Source of the DNA: a bacterium
Lineage (GTDB): Bacteria; Krumholzibacteriota; Krumholzibacteria; LZORAL124-64-63
NCBI GenBank assembly: GCA_030592025.1
Contig: JAUUZX010000175.1
Coordinates: forward strand, 1 to 5,100
Length of the DNA stretch: 5,100 nucleotides
Direction: 5' to 3'
Shown here one piece after another: positions 1 to 5,100 of this stretch. A program made the translations under genes and the position numbers. Every line of letters starts with the position of its first letter. Positions within the stretch are counted from its first letter, which is position 1. The notes below the pieces were generated by a model, which saw nothing but the letters and a program-made list of their open reading frames with translations, did no database searches and had not been told where the DNA came from.

Positions 1-488
1 GCGTGCACGCCCATGATTGAGTGGCCGCGGGCGTCGGTGAGGGTGTTGATGTCCGCCCTGCCCGCCCGCGTGAAAACCACACCCGCAAATTCCGGGGACC
101 CTGCACCCGTCCGCAGGTTGTTCAGCATGGCCAACTGACGGACTCCGTACTTCATCTCCAGGTCCACGAGGGCCGCCGGATTGGTGAGGACGAAGTCGAC
201 GGTGCTGTCCTCCACGGCCGTCCGCATTTCGTCGAAGCCGACCAGGGGAACAACCTCGAACGCGTAGCCGGGGACAGCCTGGCTGAGCGCGTCAGCGGTC
301 GGCCCCCACTTCGCCCTCGCCACCTCCACCCCGCTGTGGGCGCGCACGGCAATGCGGACTGACTTGTTCGAGGGGGATGGGCTCGCGGGCACCAGGCCGC
401 CCCAGGCCACAAACAGGAGGGCCAGAATGAAAGCGAGGTGCCGAGGGAGGATTCGGGGCGAGGAGCAAATATTGGAGGACCGTCTCAT
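1..488 (-). CDS. PhnD-like periplasmic substrate-binding domain protein (C-terminal part off the left edge; possible sensor kinase input domain)
   Basis: Partial gene: 162 codons from ATG at 488, still open at position 1. Residues 1-19 are basic and polar, about 17-35 form a hydrophobic segment (signal peptide or membrane anchor), and a Pro/Ser linker (34-41) leads into a PhnD-type fold. That fold begins at VRIAVRAHSGVEVARAKWGP (44-63). Further family marks are DFVLTNPAALVDLE (98-111), the LNNLRTG stretch (122-128) and FAGVVFTRAGRADINTL (134-150), where 'F-G-V-x-F-x-R' precedes a 'DI-x-x-L-x-D-x-x-G' turn. Such domains bind phosphonate, phosphite or similar oxyanions as ABC-transporter partners. 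They also occur fused at the N-terminus of membrane histidine kinases, and the anchor-like start and 'FVLTNPA' pattern resemble that second group. Which applies cannot be decided without the C-terminus. The start is supported by AGAAGGGA ten bases upstream. The gene follows the mod/carbonic anhydrase operon on the same strand but probably has its own promoter. Confidence 0.8.
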   Translation of the reverse strand, partial: MRRSSNICSSPRILPRHLAFILALLFVAWGGLVPASPSPSNKSVRIAVRAHSGVEVARAKWGPTADALSQAVPGYAFEVVPLVGFDEMRTAVEDSTVDFVLTNPAALVDLEMKYGVRQLAMLNNLRTGAGSPEFAGVVFTRAGRADINTLTDARGHSIMGVH

Positions 489-498
489 GGACTGTTCG

Positions 499-506
499 TC
501 CCTTCT
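499..506 (-). promoter_or_regulatory. Ribosome binding site of the PhnD-like gene
   Basis: The minus strand reads AGAAGGGA, a good Shine-Dalgarno match, ten bases before the ATG at 488. It supports this start, from which a basic N-terminus and hydrophobic segment follow directly. Confidence 0.55.
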
Positions 507-565
507 AACCGTTGATGCGAAGGGTGGTCACGCTGGTGGCATGGCCCTCCGAGCCATCACCGCGG

Positions 566-594
566 ATTTTCCCCCACGGCGTCCTCCAAGTCAA
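566..594 (-). promoter_or_regulatory. Candidate sigma-70 promoter for the PhnD-like gene
   Basis: On the minus strand TTGACT (594-589, five of six consensus bases) is followed after exactly 17 bases by GAAAAT (571-566, four of six). Transcription would start near 559 and leave a leader of about 70 bases. The leader contains an imperfect hairpin (541-545 with 553-557, extended past a bulge). The 162-base gap between 489 and 650 has no supported gene and no clear intrinsic terminator; it also holds a 12-base palindrome GGGCGATCGCCC at 627-638. A promoter here would separate this gene from the mod operon, although read-through is possible. Confidence 0.35.
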
Positions 595-650
595 TCGGCA
601 CGCCCATCACTCGCCGGACTTGTCGTGGGCGATCGCCCTCCCCGCAGTCC

Positions 651-1307
651 CTACTCCGGCAATCCGTCGAAGAAGTCCACGATTCCTGTTTCCAGATCGT
701 ACCCGGCCCCCACGACCAGGAGGCCGTCGCCCTTGATCTGCCGGGCGAGGACCTGCGACTCCAAGCGCAGACAATCCGCGGCCATGCGGGTATTCGCCCG
801 CACTGCACGCTCCACCAGCGTGTCCCGGTCCCCTGGAGGGACCGTCGCCAACACCTCCGCCACCGCCGGCCGGATACGGTCCATGATCGACGCCAGATAG
901 GGCGACCCGCCTTCCGCTGCCTCCCCCGGTGCATCCAGGGTGGCCACGACCGCCCCGCACAGGGAGTGGCCCAGGACCACGATAAGCCGCGCACCCAGCT
1001 TCTGCACCGCGAACTCGATGCTCCCGATCTCCGCAGGGCCCGCGACGTTGCCAGCCACGCGAACCACGAACAGGTCACCCGCGCCCTGGTCGAAGATGAA
1101 CTCCGGCGGCACCCGCGAGTCCGCGCATCCGAGGACGACCGCGAACGGCTCCTGGCCGGCGACCATCTCGCGCCGACGGGCCGCGGTGGTGGATGCGCTG
1201 GCAACGCGGGCGTCCGTCACCCAGCGGCCATTCCCTTCCCGCAATCGTTCAAGGGCCGCCTTTGCCGAAATCAGGGGCTCTTCCTTCTCGTTGGGTTCGG
1301 TTGTCAC
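651..1307 (-). CDS. Beta-class carbonic anhydrase
   Basis: This 218-residue protein should catalyse reversible hydration of CO2 to bicarbonate in the cytoplasm; no signal peptide is visible. The beta-class zinc site is intact: CADSRVPPE (61-69) supplies Cys61 and the Asp63/Arg65 dyad, and GHSLCGA (113-119) supplies His114 and Cys117. The N-terminal helix SAKAALERLREGNGRWV (14-30) and the C-terminal 'GLLVVGAGYDLETGIVDFF' strand (195-213) are also typical, and the length is normal for bacterial members. The start is GTG at 1307, one base beyond the modC stop codon. No strong Shine-Dalgarno sequence precedes it, so translation probably depends on ribosomes finishing modC. The conserved N-terminal helix begins about 14 residues in, which leaves little room for a later start. 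It is the last gene of the mod operon. Its physiological partner is not shown here; a Mo-dependent CO2-producing or CO2-consuming enzyme is an inference. Confidence 0.95.
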   Translation of the reverse strand: MTTEPNEKEEPLISAKAALERLREGNGRWVTDARVASASTTAARRREMVAGQEPFAVVLGCADSRVPPEFIFDQGAGDLFVVRVAGNVAGPAEIGSIEFAVQKLGARLIVVLGHSLCGAVVATLDAPGEAAEGGSPYLASIMDRIRPAVAEVLATVPPGDRDTLVERAVRANTRMAADCLRLESQVLARQIKGDGLLVVGAGYDLETGIVDFFDGLPE

Positions 1308-1308
1308 T

Positions 1309-2376
1309 TCAGGACAGCAACGCGACGCTCTTGACCTGCGCGTGCACTTCCTTGCCGGGCCCCAGATCGAGCAGGGACGCCGACCTCCGCGTGACCCGCG
1401 ACAGCATGGGCACCCCCCCCACGGCCAGGCGCACCATCACCTGGGCGTCGCCGGCGGGCACGACCTCCTCGACCGTCGCGGAAAAGATGTTCAGGATGCT
1501 GGTCCCCGACTGGTGCTCCAAGGTCAGGCTGACATCCCGCGCGGCCACCCGCAACCTGACCCGGTGGCCAACCGCGAGGGACCTCCGCGCCACGGAGAAG
1601 CTGCCGCCCGGAAAGTCGAGATGGGTCAGGTCGAAGTCCTCGTCATGGCCCACCACCGTGGCCTGGATGAGCGCCCCGGCCTCGTCGTCGCAGGCCAGGG
1701 GCAGATCGAGGCGGGTCAACATCTCACCGATGGGATCCGCGGCCCTGACCCGCCCGGCCTCGAGCAGAACCAGGTGATCCGCCAGTCGCGCCACCTCATC
1801 CGGCGAGTGGCTGACGAACAGCATCGGGATGTCCAATTCGTCGTGCAGCGACTCGAGGTAGGGCATGATCTCCTGCTTGCGCTGCAGGTCCAGCGACGAC
1901 AGGGGTTCGTCCATCAACAGCAGCCGCGGGCTCACGGCCAGGGCGCGGGCGATGGCCACCCGCTGCCGCTCGCCACCCGAAAGCCGGTCGACGCCGCGCT
2001 CCAGCAGGGGCCCGATACCCAGCAACTCGATGGCCCGGTCCATGGAGATCCTACCCTCGGCTTCCGGCACCCGGCGAGCGCCATACTCGAGATTGCGCCG
2101 CACGTTCAGGTGCTCGAACAGGCTGGCCTCCTGAAAGACGTAGCCCAGGGGGCGTCGATGGGGCGGCACGAAGTGCTTGCCGTCCTGCCACACCTGGCCG
2201 CCCACCTGAAGGAACCCGTCACGGCACCTCTCCAGTCCGGCGATGGCCCGCAGCAGGGTGGTCTTGCCGCAACCCGACGGACCGAAGACGGCGGTCACGC
2301 CCCTGGCCGGGATCTCGAGATCCACATCGAGGACGAAGTCCCGTCGGTCGATCCGGAAACGGGCCTCGATGGTCAT
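1309..2376 (-). CDS. modC: Molybdate ABC transporter ATP-binding protein ModC
   Basis: The 355-residue cytoplasmic ATPase drives molybdate import through ModB, and its length is close to that of E. coli ModC. All nucleotide-binding motifs are intact: Walker [10 protein letters not shown] (32-40), Q-loop Gln82, signature LSGGERQR (132-139), Walker B LLLMDEP (152-158), D-loop SSLD (160-163) and switch His190. The C-terminal region, about 290-355, begins [14 protein letters not shown] and ends [17 protein letters not shown]. That is the Mop (molybdo-pterin-binding-like) domain, which binds oxyanion and marks ModC against other importer ATPases. The start at 2376 overlaps the modB stop in an ATGA, and GGGGA lies four bases upstream. 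The same frame stays open to 2955, but that stretch lies inside modB and has no family likeness, so it is excluded. A run of eight G residues encodes part of the Mop domain (V319-V322). Confidence 0.96.
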   Translation of the reverse strand: MTIEARFRIDRRDFVLDVDLEIPARGVTAVFGPSGCGKTTLLRAIAGLERCRDGFLQVGGQVWQDGKHFVPPHRRPLGYVFQEASLFEHLNVRRNLEYGARRVPEAEGRISMDRAIELLGIGPLLERGVDRLSGGERQRVAIARALAVSPRLLLMDEPLSSLDLQRKQEIMPYLESLHDELDIPMLFVSHSPDEVARLADHLVLLEAGRVRAADPIGEMLTRLDLPLACDDEAGALIQATVVGHDEDFDLTHLDFPGGSFSVARRSLAVGHRVRLRVAARDVSLTLEHQSGTSILNIFSATVEEVVPAGDAQVMVRLAVGGVPMLSRVTRRSASLLDLGPGKEVHAQVKSVALLS

Positions 2377-3053
2377 GGCTTCCCCACCGAGAAGCGGCCA
2401 TTGAAGGCGTACACCACCATGAGCATCAGGAACGAGAGCAGCAGCAGGCCCCCGGACAGCCAGTGGGCGTGGCCGTACTCGAGCATCTCCACGTGGTCGT
2501 AGATGGCGATGGACAGCACCTGGGTCCGGCCGGGGATGTTGCCGCCGATCATCAGCACCACGCCGAACTCCCCCACCGTGTGGGCAAAGCCCAAAACAGT
2601 GGCCGTAAGGAAGCCCGGGCGGGCCAGGGGCACGGCGACGGTGAAGAACCGGTCCAGGGGTGACGCGCGCAGGGTCGCCGCCACCTCCAGCGGTCGCTGC
2701 CCCACCGCCTTGAACGCGTCCTGCAGGGGCTGCACCACGAAGGGCATCGAGTAGAAGACCGAGCCGATGACCAGGCCGGCGAAGGAGAAGGCCAACGGTG
2801 GCAGGCCCAGCCAGTCCATCAGGTTCCCCACGGGGCCGCGGGGCCCGAGGGCCACCAACAGGTAAAAACCCAGAACCGTGGGGGGCAGCACCCGCGGCAG
2901 GGCGACCACCGCCTCCAGCAGGAACTTGAACCGCCAGCGGGTACGCGCCAACCACCAGGCCAGCGGCGTGCCCAACGACAGGAGGATCAAGGTGGTGACC
3001 GCCGCCAGCTTCAGGGTGATCGCGAGGGCGGAGAGATCGGTTTCACTGAACAT
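2373..3053 (-). CDS. modB: Molybdate ABC transporter permease ModB
   Basis: The 226-residue inner-membrane protein forms the molybdate channel and would work as a dimer with two ModC. Hydrophobic segments lie at about 8-36, 52-70, 86-108, 145-170 and 198-216. The cytoplasmic EAA loop that docks onto the ATPase is clear: [20 protein letters not shown] and onward to Gly147 (123-147). [20 protein letters not shown] (161-180) is characteristic of ModB and related sulfate and tungstate permeases, and [19 protein letters not shown] (52-70) matches ModB closely. The N-terminus aligns with E. coli ModB without gap or extension, supporting ATG at 3053. The start lies inside the end of modA (43-base overlap) and has no convincing Shine-Dalgarno sequence, so translational coupling to modA is likely. 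The TGA stop overlaps the modC start. Confidence 0.96.
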   Translation of the reverse strand: MFSETDLSALAITLKLAAVTTLILLSLGTPLAWWLARTRWRFKFLLEAVVALPRVLPPTVLGFYLLVALGPRGPVGNLMDWLGLPPLAFSFAGLVIGSVFYSMPFVVQPLQDAFKAVGQRPLEVAATLRASPLDRFFTVAVPLARPGFLTATVLGFAHTVGEFGVVLMIGGNIPGRTQVLSIAIYDHVEMLEYGHAHWLSGGLLLLSFLMLMVVYAFNGRFSVGKP

Positions 3054-3817
3054 GATGACGTATGGTATCCGTAGTCGCGGATGATTTCCAGAGCCGCGTC
3101 ACTTCCCATGAAAGACAGCAGATCACGGGCCGTGTCCTTGTCCGCCAGCAGCACCGCCTGTTGTTCGAGGGGTTCGTGAAGCTCCGGCGGCACGTCCCAC
3201 CAGGAACCTTCCCGCGGACGGCCGGGCCGCACCACCTGGGAACGCGCCACGAAACCCAGTTCGGCGTTGCCGCTGCGGACGAACTGGAAGGTCTGCCCGA
3301 TGTTCTCCCCCCGCACGATACGCCCGGCGAGTTCCTCCCACAGCCCCCGCGCCCGCAGAACTTCCCGGGCCGCGGCGCCATAGGGGGCGAGCCCGGGATT
3401 CGCCACGGCCAGGTGACGGAACCCTCCCTGGGCCAGCACGTCGCCCCCCGCGTCGACCAACCCGGGATCGGGGCTCCACAGGACGAGCTGCCCCACGGCG
3501 TAGGTGAACCGGCTACCAGGCCGGGCCATCCCGTCCTGCTCGAGCAGCGCCGGCCGGTGGGCATCGGCCGCGAGGAAGACATCGAACGGCGCGCCGTTGA
3601 CGATCTGCGCGTAGATCCTGCCCGTGGACCCGAAAATCAGCGTCACTTGGTGCCCCGTGTCCGCCTCGAATCGTCCGGCGATGACCGTCATGGCCTCGGC
3701 AAAATTACTCGCCACCGCCACACGGATTTCCTCGGCCCGCGCGGGACGGGCCGCCGGCAACGCGGCGACCGCCATGAGCAGCAAGGCGGGCAGCAGGGTG
3801 AGCAGCAAGCGTTTCAT
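3011..3817 (-). CDS. modA: Molybdate-binding periplasmic protein ModA
   Basis: The 268-residue precursor captures molybdate, and probably tungstate, in the periplasm and delivers it to ModBC. Residues 1-28 are a classical signal peptide: MKR, a Leu/Ala-rich core, then ARA before a likely cleavage at A28/E29. The mature protein starts [15 protein letters not shown]. Likely oxyanion contacts by family comparison are Ser37/Asn38, Ser64 (FGSTG), Tyr146 in [10 protein letters not shown] (140-149) and Ile173 in [10 protein letters not shown] (171-180). The APYG and [21 protein letters not shown] pattern resembles the Azotobacter ModA2 type more than E. coli ModA. The frame is open up to 3910, but those 31 extra codons would bury the signal peptide and overlie the promoter region, so ATG at 3817 is preferred. 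After the usual YGY ending the frame runs about 17 residues further ([15 protein letters not shown]) into modB. First gene of the operon. Confidence 0.95.
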   Translation of the reverse strand: MKRLLLTLLPALLLMAVAALPAARPARAEEIRVAVASNFAEAMTVIAGRFEADTGHQVTLIFGSTGRIYAQIVNGAPFDVFLAADAHRPALLEQDGMARPGSRFTYAVGQLVLWSPDPGLVDAGGDVLAQGGFRHLAVANPGLAPYGAAAREVLRARGLWEELAGRIVRGENIGQTFQFVRSGNAELGFVARSQVVRPGRPREGSWWDVPPELHEPLEQQAVLLADKDTARDLLSFMGSDAALEIIRDYGYHTSSCSVKPISPPSRSP

Positions 3818-3857
3818 AAGCACCCACGACCTCGATTCCAGGATCCGGAGCACGACC

Positions 3858-3872
3858 GCACGCATCCTGCCA
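3858..3872 (-). promoter_or_regulatory. Possible sigma-54 (RpoN) -24/-12 element upstream of modA
   Basis: The minus strand reads TGGCAGGATGCGTGC. Against TGGCAC-N5-TTGC it keeps the GG and GC dinucleotides at the required 10-base spacing and matches eight of ten specified bases. It would give a leader of about 30 bases to modA. It overlaps the sigma-70-like candidate, so at most one is likely to be the main promoter. In GC-rich DNA this match could be chance. Confidence 0.2.
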
Positions 3873-3892
3873 AACCCGCCGGTGGGCGTCAA
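3864..3892 (-). promoter_or_regulatory. Candidate sigma-70-like promoter for modABC-carbonic anhydrase
   Basis: The minus strand carries TTGACG (3892-3887, five of six) and, after 17 bases, CAGGAT (3869-3864, only three of six). Transcription would start near 3857, about 40 bases before the modA ATG. The weak -10 suggests either an activated promoter or a different sigma factor. No ModE-type operator with its AT-rich half-sites is visible. Confidence 0.3.
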
Positions 3893-3906
3893 TGGAACCC
3901 GGCGGG
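3875..3906. repeat. Inverted repeat in the modA/methyltransferase divergent intergenic region (possible operator)
   Basis: CCCGCCGG at 3875-3882 is the exact inverse of CCGGCGGG at 3899-3906, separated by 16 bases. The spacer covers the TTGACG box of the modA promoter candidate, so a regulator bound here could control modA. The arms are pure G/C, and the sequence is not like the known ModE site, so the function is open. Confidence 0.3.
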
Positions 3907-3943
3907 CCATCGACGCTCGAAGCTGTTCGTCAGCCCCGGGAAT

Positions 3944-3952
3944 TGGTATGTT
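3944..3952 (+). promoter_or_regulatory. Candidate extended -10 promoter for the methyltransferase gene
   Basis: TGGTATGTT combines a TGn extension (3944-3946) with TATGTT (3947-3952, four of six against TATAAT). It sits in one of the few AT-rich spots of the intergenic region. No good -35 is seen, as is common for extended -10 promoters. Transcription from near 3959 would give a leader of about 40 bases to the ATG at 3999. It would also exclude the in-frame ATG at 3948 as a start. Confidence 0.33.
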
Positions 3953-3989
3953 CCCCGCCGACCTTCACGCTCGATCCCGACCAACGGAT

Positions 3990-3994
3990 GAGGA
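3990..3994 (+). promoter_or_regulatory. Ribosome binding site deciding the methyltransferase start
   Basis: GAGGA lies four bases before the ATG at 3999. The spacing is a little short, but no comparable sequence precedes the other in-frame ATG at 3948, so 3999 is preferred. Confidence 0.5.
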
Positions 3995-3998
3995 TGTC

Positions 3999-4868
3999 AT
4001 GGGAAACCCCCTGGGAGACTACTGGAAGATCTATCGCGACGGTTCAGCCATGGGGCGCCGGCACTTCAACGGTGCCGGCATCGCCTGCGCCGGACTGAAG
4101 CGGAGCGTGGGCTTCGTCATCCAGCCCGTGGAGAACTGGTCGCGGTACCCGGAGCTGAACACCGTCCTGGATCTGCTCCGGGACATCGGCGAGAACGAGC
4201 GCGTCCTGGATCTGGGCTCCCCCAAGATGCTGGGGCTCCTGCTGGCCCAGCGCCACGCCGCCGCCTTCCGCCTGACCGACCTGTGGGAAACGGCGGTCGA
4301 CGAGGTCCGGGAACTGGTCCGCAGCAACCGGGACCGGCTGTCCGGCACGGTCGAACTGGCTACCGCCGACCTGACCGACCTGGCCGACCACGGGGACGGC
4401 GAGTTCGACTGGGTCTACTCCATCTCGGTCATCGAACACATCGAGGACCTCGAGGCGGTGCGCACCGGCCTGCGGGAAATGGCCCGGGTGCTCAAGCCCG
4501 GCGGCCAGGCGGTGGTCTCGGTGCCCGTGGCGCCGGTGTACCGCGCGGAATTCCACGCCCGATCCGTGTACGGCAAGGGGGACGATCAGACCGAGGTCTT
4601 CTTCTCCCACTACTTCGACCGCACCACCCTGGCCTCGGTCCTCGCGTCCGTACCGCAGCTGCGCCTCTCCCGTCTGCACTACTCCCGCTGGCACGACGGC
4701 AAGCCCCTCCTGCGGGTCTGGACCCGGGTGCCCCAGAGGATCCGCGGCCTCCTCGGCCTCGTGAACCTCTTCATCGCCCCCTCGGGCGCGACGGTGACCG
4801 AGGAGCCGTGGGACAACCTGCGGATCGACGGGAGCGGCGATGTGATCATGCGCTTCGAACGGATCTGA
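3999..4868 (+). CDS. Class I SAM-dependent methyltransferase, substrate unknown
   Basis: The 289-residue protein has a Rossmann methyltransferase core at about 55-180. Motif I is RVLDLGSPKMLG (68-79), followed by an acidic strand end at TDLWE (93-97, Asp94), ADLTDL (123-128), then FDWVYSISVIEHIED (136-150) and the post-motif RVLKPGGQAVVSVPV (163-177). The 'S-x-x-IEHIED' and 'LKPGG' pattern is that of Methyltransf_11/UbiE-like enzymes. Motif I is unusual because GSPKML replaces the normal glycine-rich GxGxG loop. A roughly 55-residue N-terminal part (GDYWKIYRDGSAMGRRHFNG...) precedes the core. The C-terminal region has HARSVYGKGDDQTEVFFSHYFD (186-207), reminiscent of methyltransferases in cell-surface polysaccharide loci, but that is only a resemblance. 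No signal peptide is seen, so it is cytoplasmic. The frame is open from 3624, but upstream it is antisense to modA. The gene is monocistronic, divergent from modA and convergent with the DUF35 gene. Confidence 0.85.
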   Translation: MGNPLGDYWKIYRDGSAMGRRHFNGAGIACAGLKRSVGFVIQPVENWSRYPELNTVLDLLRDIGENERVLDLGSPKMLGLLLAQRHAAAFRLTDLWETAVDEVRELVRSNRDRLSGTVELATADLTDLADHGDGEFDWVYSISVIEHIEDLEAVRTGLREMARVLKPGGQAVVSVPVAPVYRAEFHARSVYGKGDDQTEVFFSHYFDRTTLASVLASVPQLRLSRLHYSRWHDGKPLLRVWTRVPQRIRGLLGLVNLFIAPSGATVTEEPWDNLRIDGSGDVIMRFERI

Positions 4869-4880
4869 AAAACCGTCGGG

Positions 4881-4913
4881 AACAAAAAAACACCCCCGGG
4901 AAACCCCGGGGGT
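4881..4913 (-). terminator. Rho-independent terminator of the DUF35 gene
   Basis: A perfect 9-base-pair stem, ACCCCCGGG (4892-4900) with CCCGGGGGT (4905-4913), closes a four-base loop. On the minus strand it is followed, after GTG-side bases, by a run of seven T (plus-strand A at 4884-4890) and further T residues. This is a textbook terminator for the minus-strand gene ending at 4933. In the plus direction no U-tract follows, so for the methyltransferase it would at best be a weak, bidirectional block. Confidence 0.85.
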
Positions 4914-4932
4914 ATCAGGTCGAAGAACGCGA

Positions 4933-5100
4933 CTATCCGGTCACGACCTTGGCCTTGTAGCCGTACTGGATGATCTCCCAGACAGGCTCGTTCTGCAGCT
5001 TGCGGAAGACCATCTCCACTTCCGTGCCGATGGTCACCTCGTCGGGCGGGGCCTCGCAGACCATGCAGGTCAGCCTCACGCCGTTCTCCAGCTCCACCAC
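4933..5100 (-). CDS. DUF35-type OB-fold protein, C-terminal fragment
   Basis: The last 55 codons and a TAG stop (4935-4933) are present; the N-terminal part lies beyond the right edge. The visible residues begin VVELENGVRLTCMVCEAPPD, continue with EVTIGTEVEMVFRKL and end WEIIQYGYKAKVVTG. The pattern 'ELE-x-G-x-R-L ... IG-x-x-VE-x-VFR-x-L ... I-x-YGYK' is typical of the OB-fold half of DUF35 proteins. These usually start with a zinc ribbon and act beside thiolase-like enzymes in acyl-CoA metabolism, binding or shuttling acyl-CoA. That role is known from the family and cannot be seen here, since neither the zinc ribbon nor a thiolase gene is in the window. A CMVC pair in the OB part is slightly odd. 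A strong terminator follows immediately, so this is the end of its operon. Confidence 0.78.
   Translation of the reverse strand: MVELENGVRLTCMVCEAPPDEVTIGTEVEMVFRKLQNEPVWEIIQYGYKAKVVTG

Noticed and set aside
1..10. Perfect 10-base palindrome GCGTGCACGC at the window edge.
   Set aside because: It lies within coding sequence of the PhnD-like gene and is short enough to be chance.
627..638. Palindrome GGGCGATCGCCC after the carbonic anhydrase gene as a terminator.
   Set aside because: It has no loop and no following T-run on the minus strand; it may be a chance palindrome or a GCGATCGC-type motif.
557..1204. Minus-strand open frame of 215 codons overlapping the carbonic anhydrase.
   Set aside because: Arg/Ser/Trp-rich out-of-frame translation of the carbonic anhydrase gene with no domain.
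940..2502. A long open frame on the plus strand (about 520 codons) antisense to the carbonic anhydrase N-terminus, modC and the modB end.
   Set aside because: It lies opposite genes with intact motifs, its translation is rich in Arg, Gln, His and Pro without any recognisable domain, and long antisense frames are expected in GC-rich DNA.
2377..2955. 193-codon N-terminal extension of the modC frame.
   Set aside because: It overlaps modB in another frame; the extension is Gly/Arg/Pro-rich shadow sequence, and ModC proteins start near the ATGA overlap at 2376.
3818..3910. 31-codon upstream extension of modA.
   Set aside because: It would place the signal peptide internally; MKR at 3817 gives a classical secretion signal.
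3062..3991. Open frame of 309 codons on the plus strand antisense to modA.
   Set aside because: Composition is low-complexity (Pro, Arg, Gly, His), there is no family likeness, and it is fully explained as a shadow of modA.
3624..3998. 125-codon N-terminal extension of the methyltransferase frame, or start at the ATG at 3948.
   Set aside because: Most of it is antisense to modA and its promoter region, and only the ATG at 3999 has a Shine-Dalgarno sequence.

Overview
The window is GC-rich, tightly packed bacterial chromosomal DNA. Third codon positions are strongly biased to G and C. Periplasmic binding proteins with signal peptides imply a Gram-negative cell. The PhnD-like protein would fit a proteobacterium of the delta or gamma type, or a GC-rich FCB-group lineage, but nothing here fixes the taxon. 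No rRNA, tRNA, insertion sequence, CRISPR array or phage gene is visible.

Layout, reading the minus strand from right to left. (1) Positions 4933-5100 hold the C-terminal end of a DUF35-type OB-fold protein. It is followed by a clean intrinsic terminator at 4881-4913. (2) Positions 3999-4868 on the plus strand carry a class I SAM-dependent methyltransferase, convergent with the DUF35 gene and divergent from modA. (3) The roughly 180-base gap between modA and the methyltransferase holds candidate promoters for both directions and an inverted repeat. (4) Positions 3817-1305 form a compact minus-strand operon: modA (periplasmic molybdate-binding protein), modB (permease), modC (ATPase with a C-terminal Mop domain) and a beta-carbonic anhydrase. 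modA/modB overlap by 43 bases, modB/modC share ATGA, and the modC stop is one base from the GTG start of the carbonic anhydrase. (5) After a 162-base gap with a plausible sigma-70 promoter, a fourth minus-strand unit begins at 488. It encodes a membrane-anchored or secreted PhnD-like binding domain and runs off the left edge.

ModABC together make a complete high-affinity molybdate (or tungstate) importer for molybdenum-cofactor enzymes. The carbonic anhydrase coupled to modC is the least expected part. It suggests, without proving, a link between molybdenum supply and CO2/bicarbonate handling, for example by a formate dehydrogenase encoded elsewhere. The PhnD-like domain resembles the sensory domain found at the N-terminus of some histidine kinases, but its C-terminal part lies outside the window. 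I see no strong case for an entirely new system here. The coupled carbonic anhydrase, the intergenic control region and the methyltransferase with an altered SAM loop are the points most worth checking.
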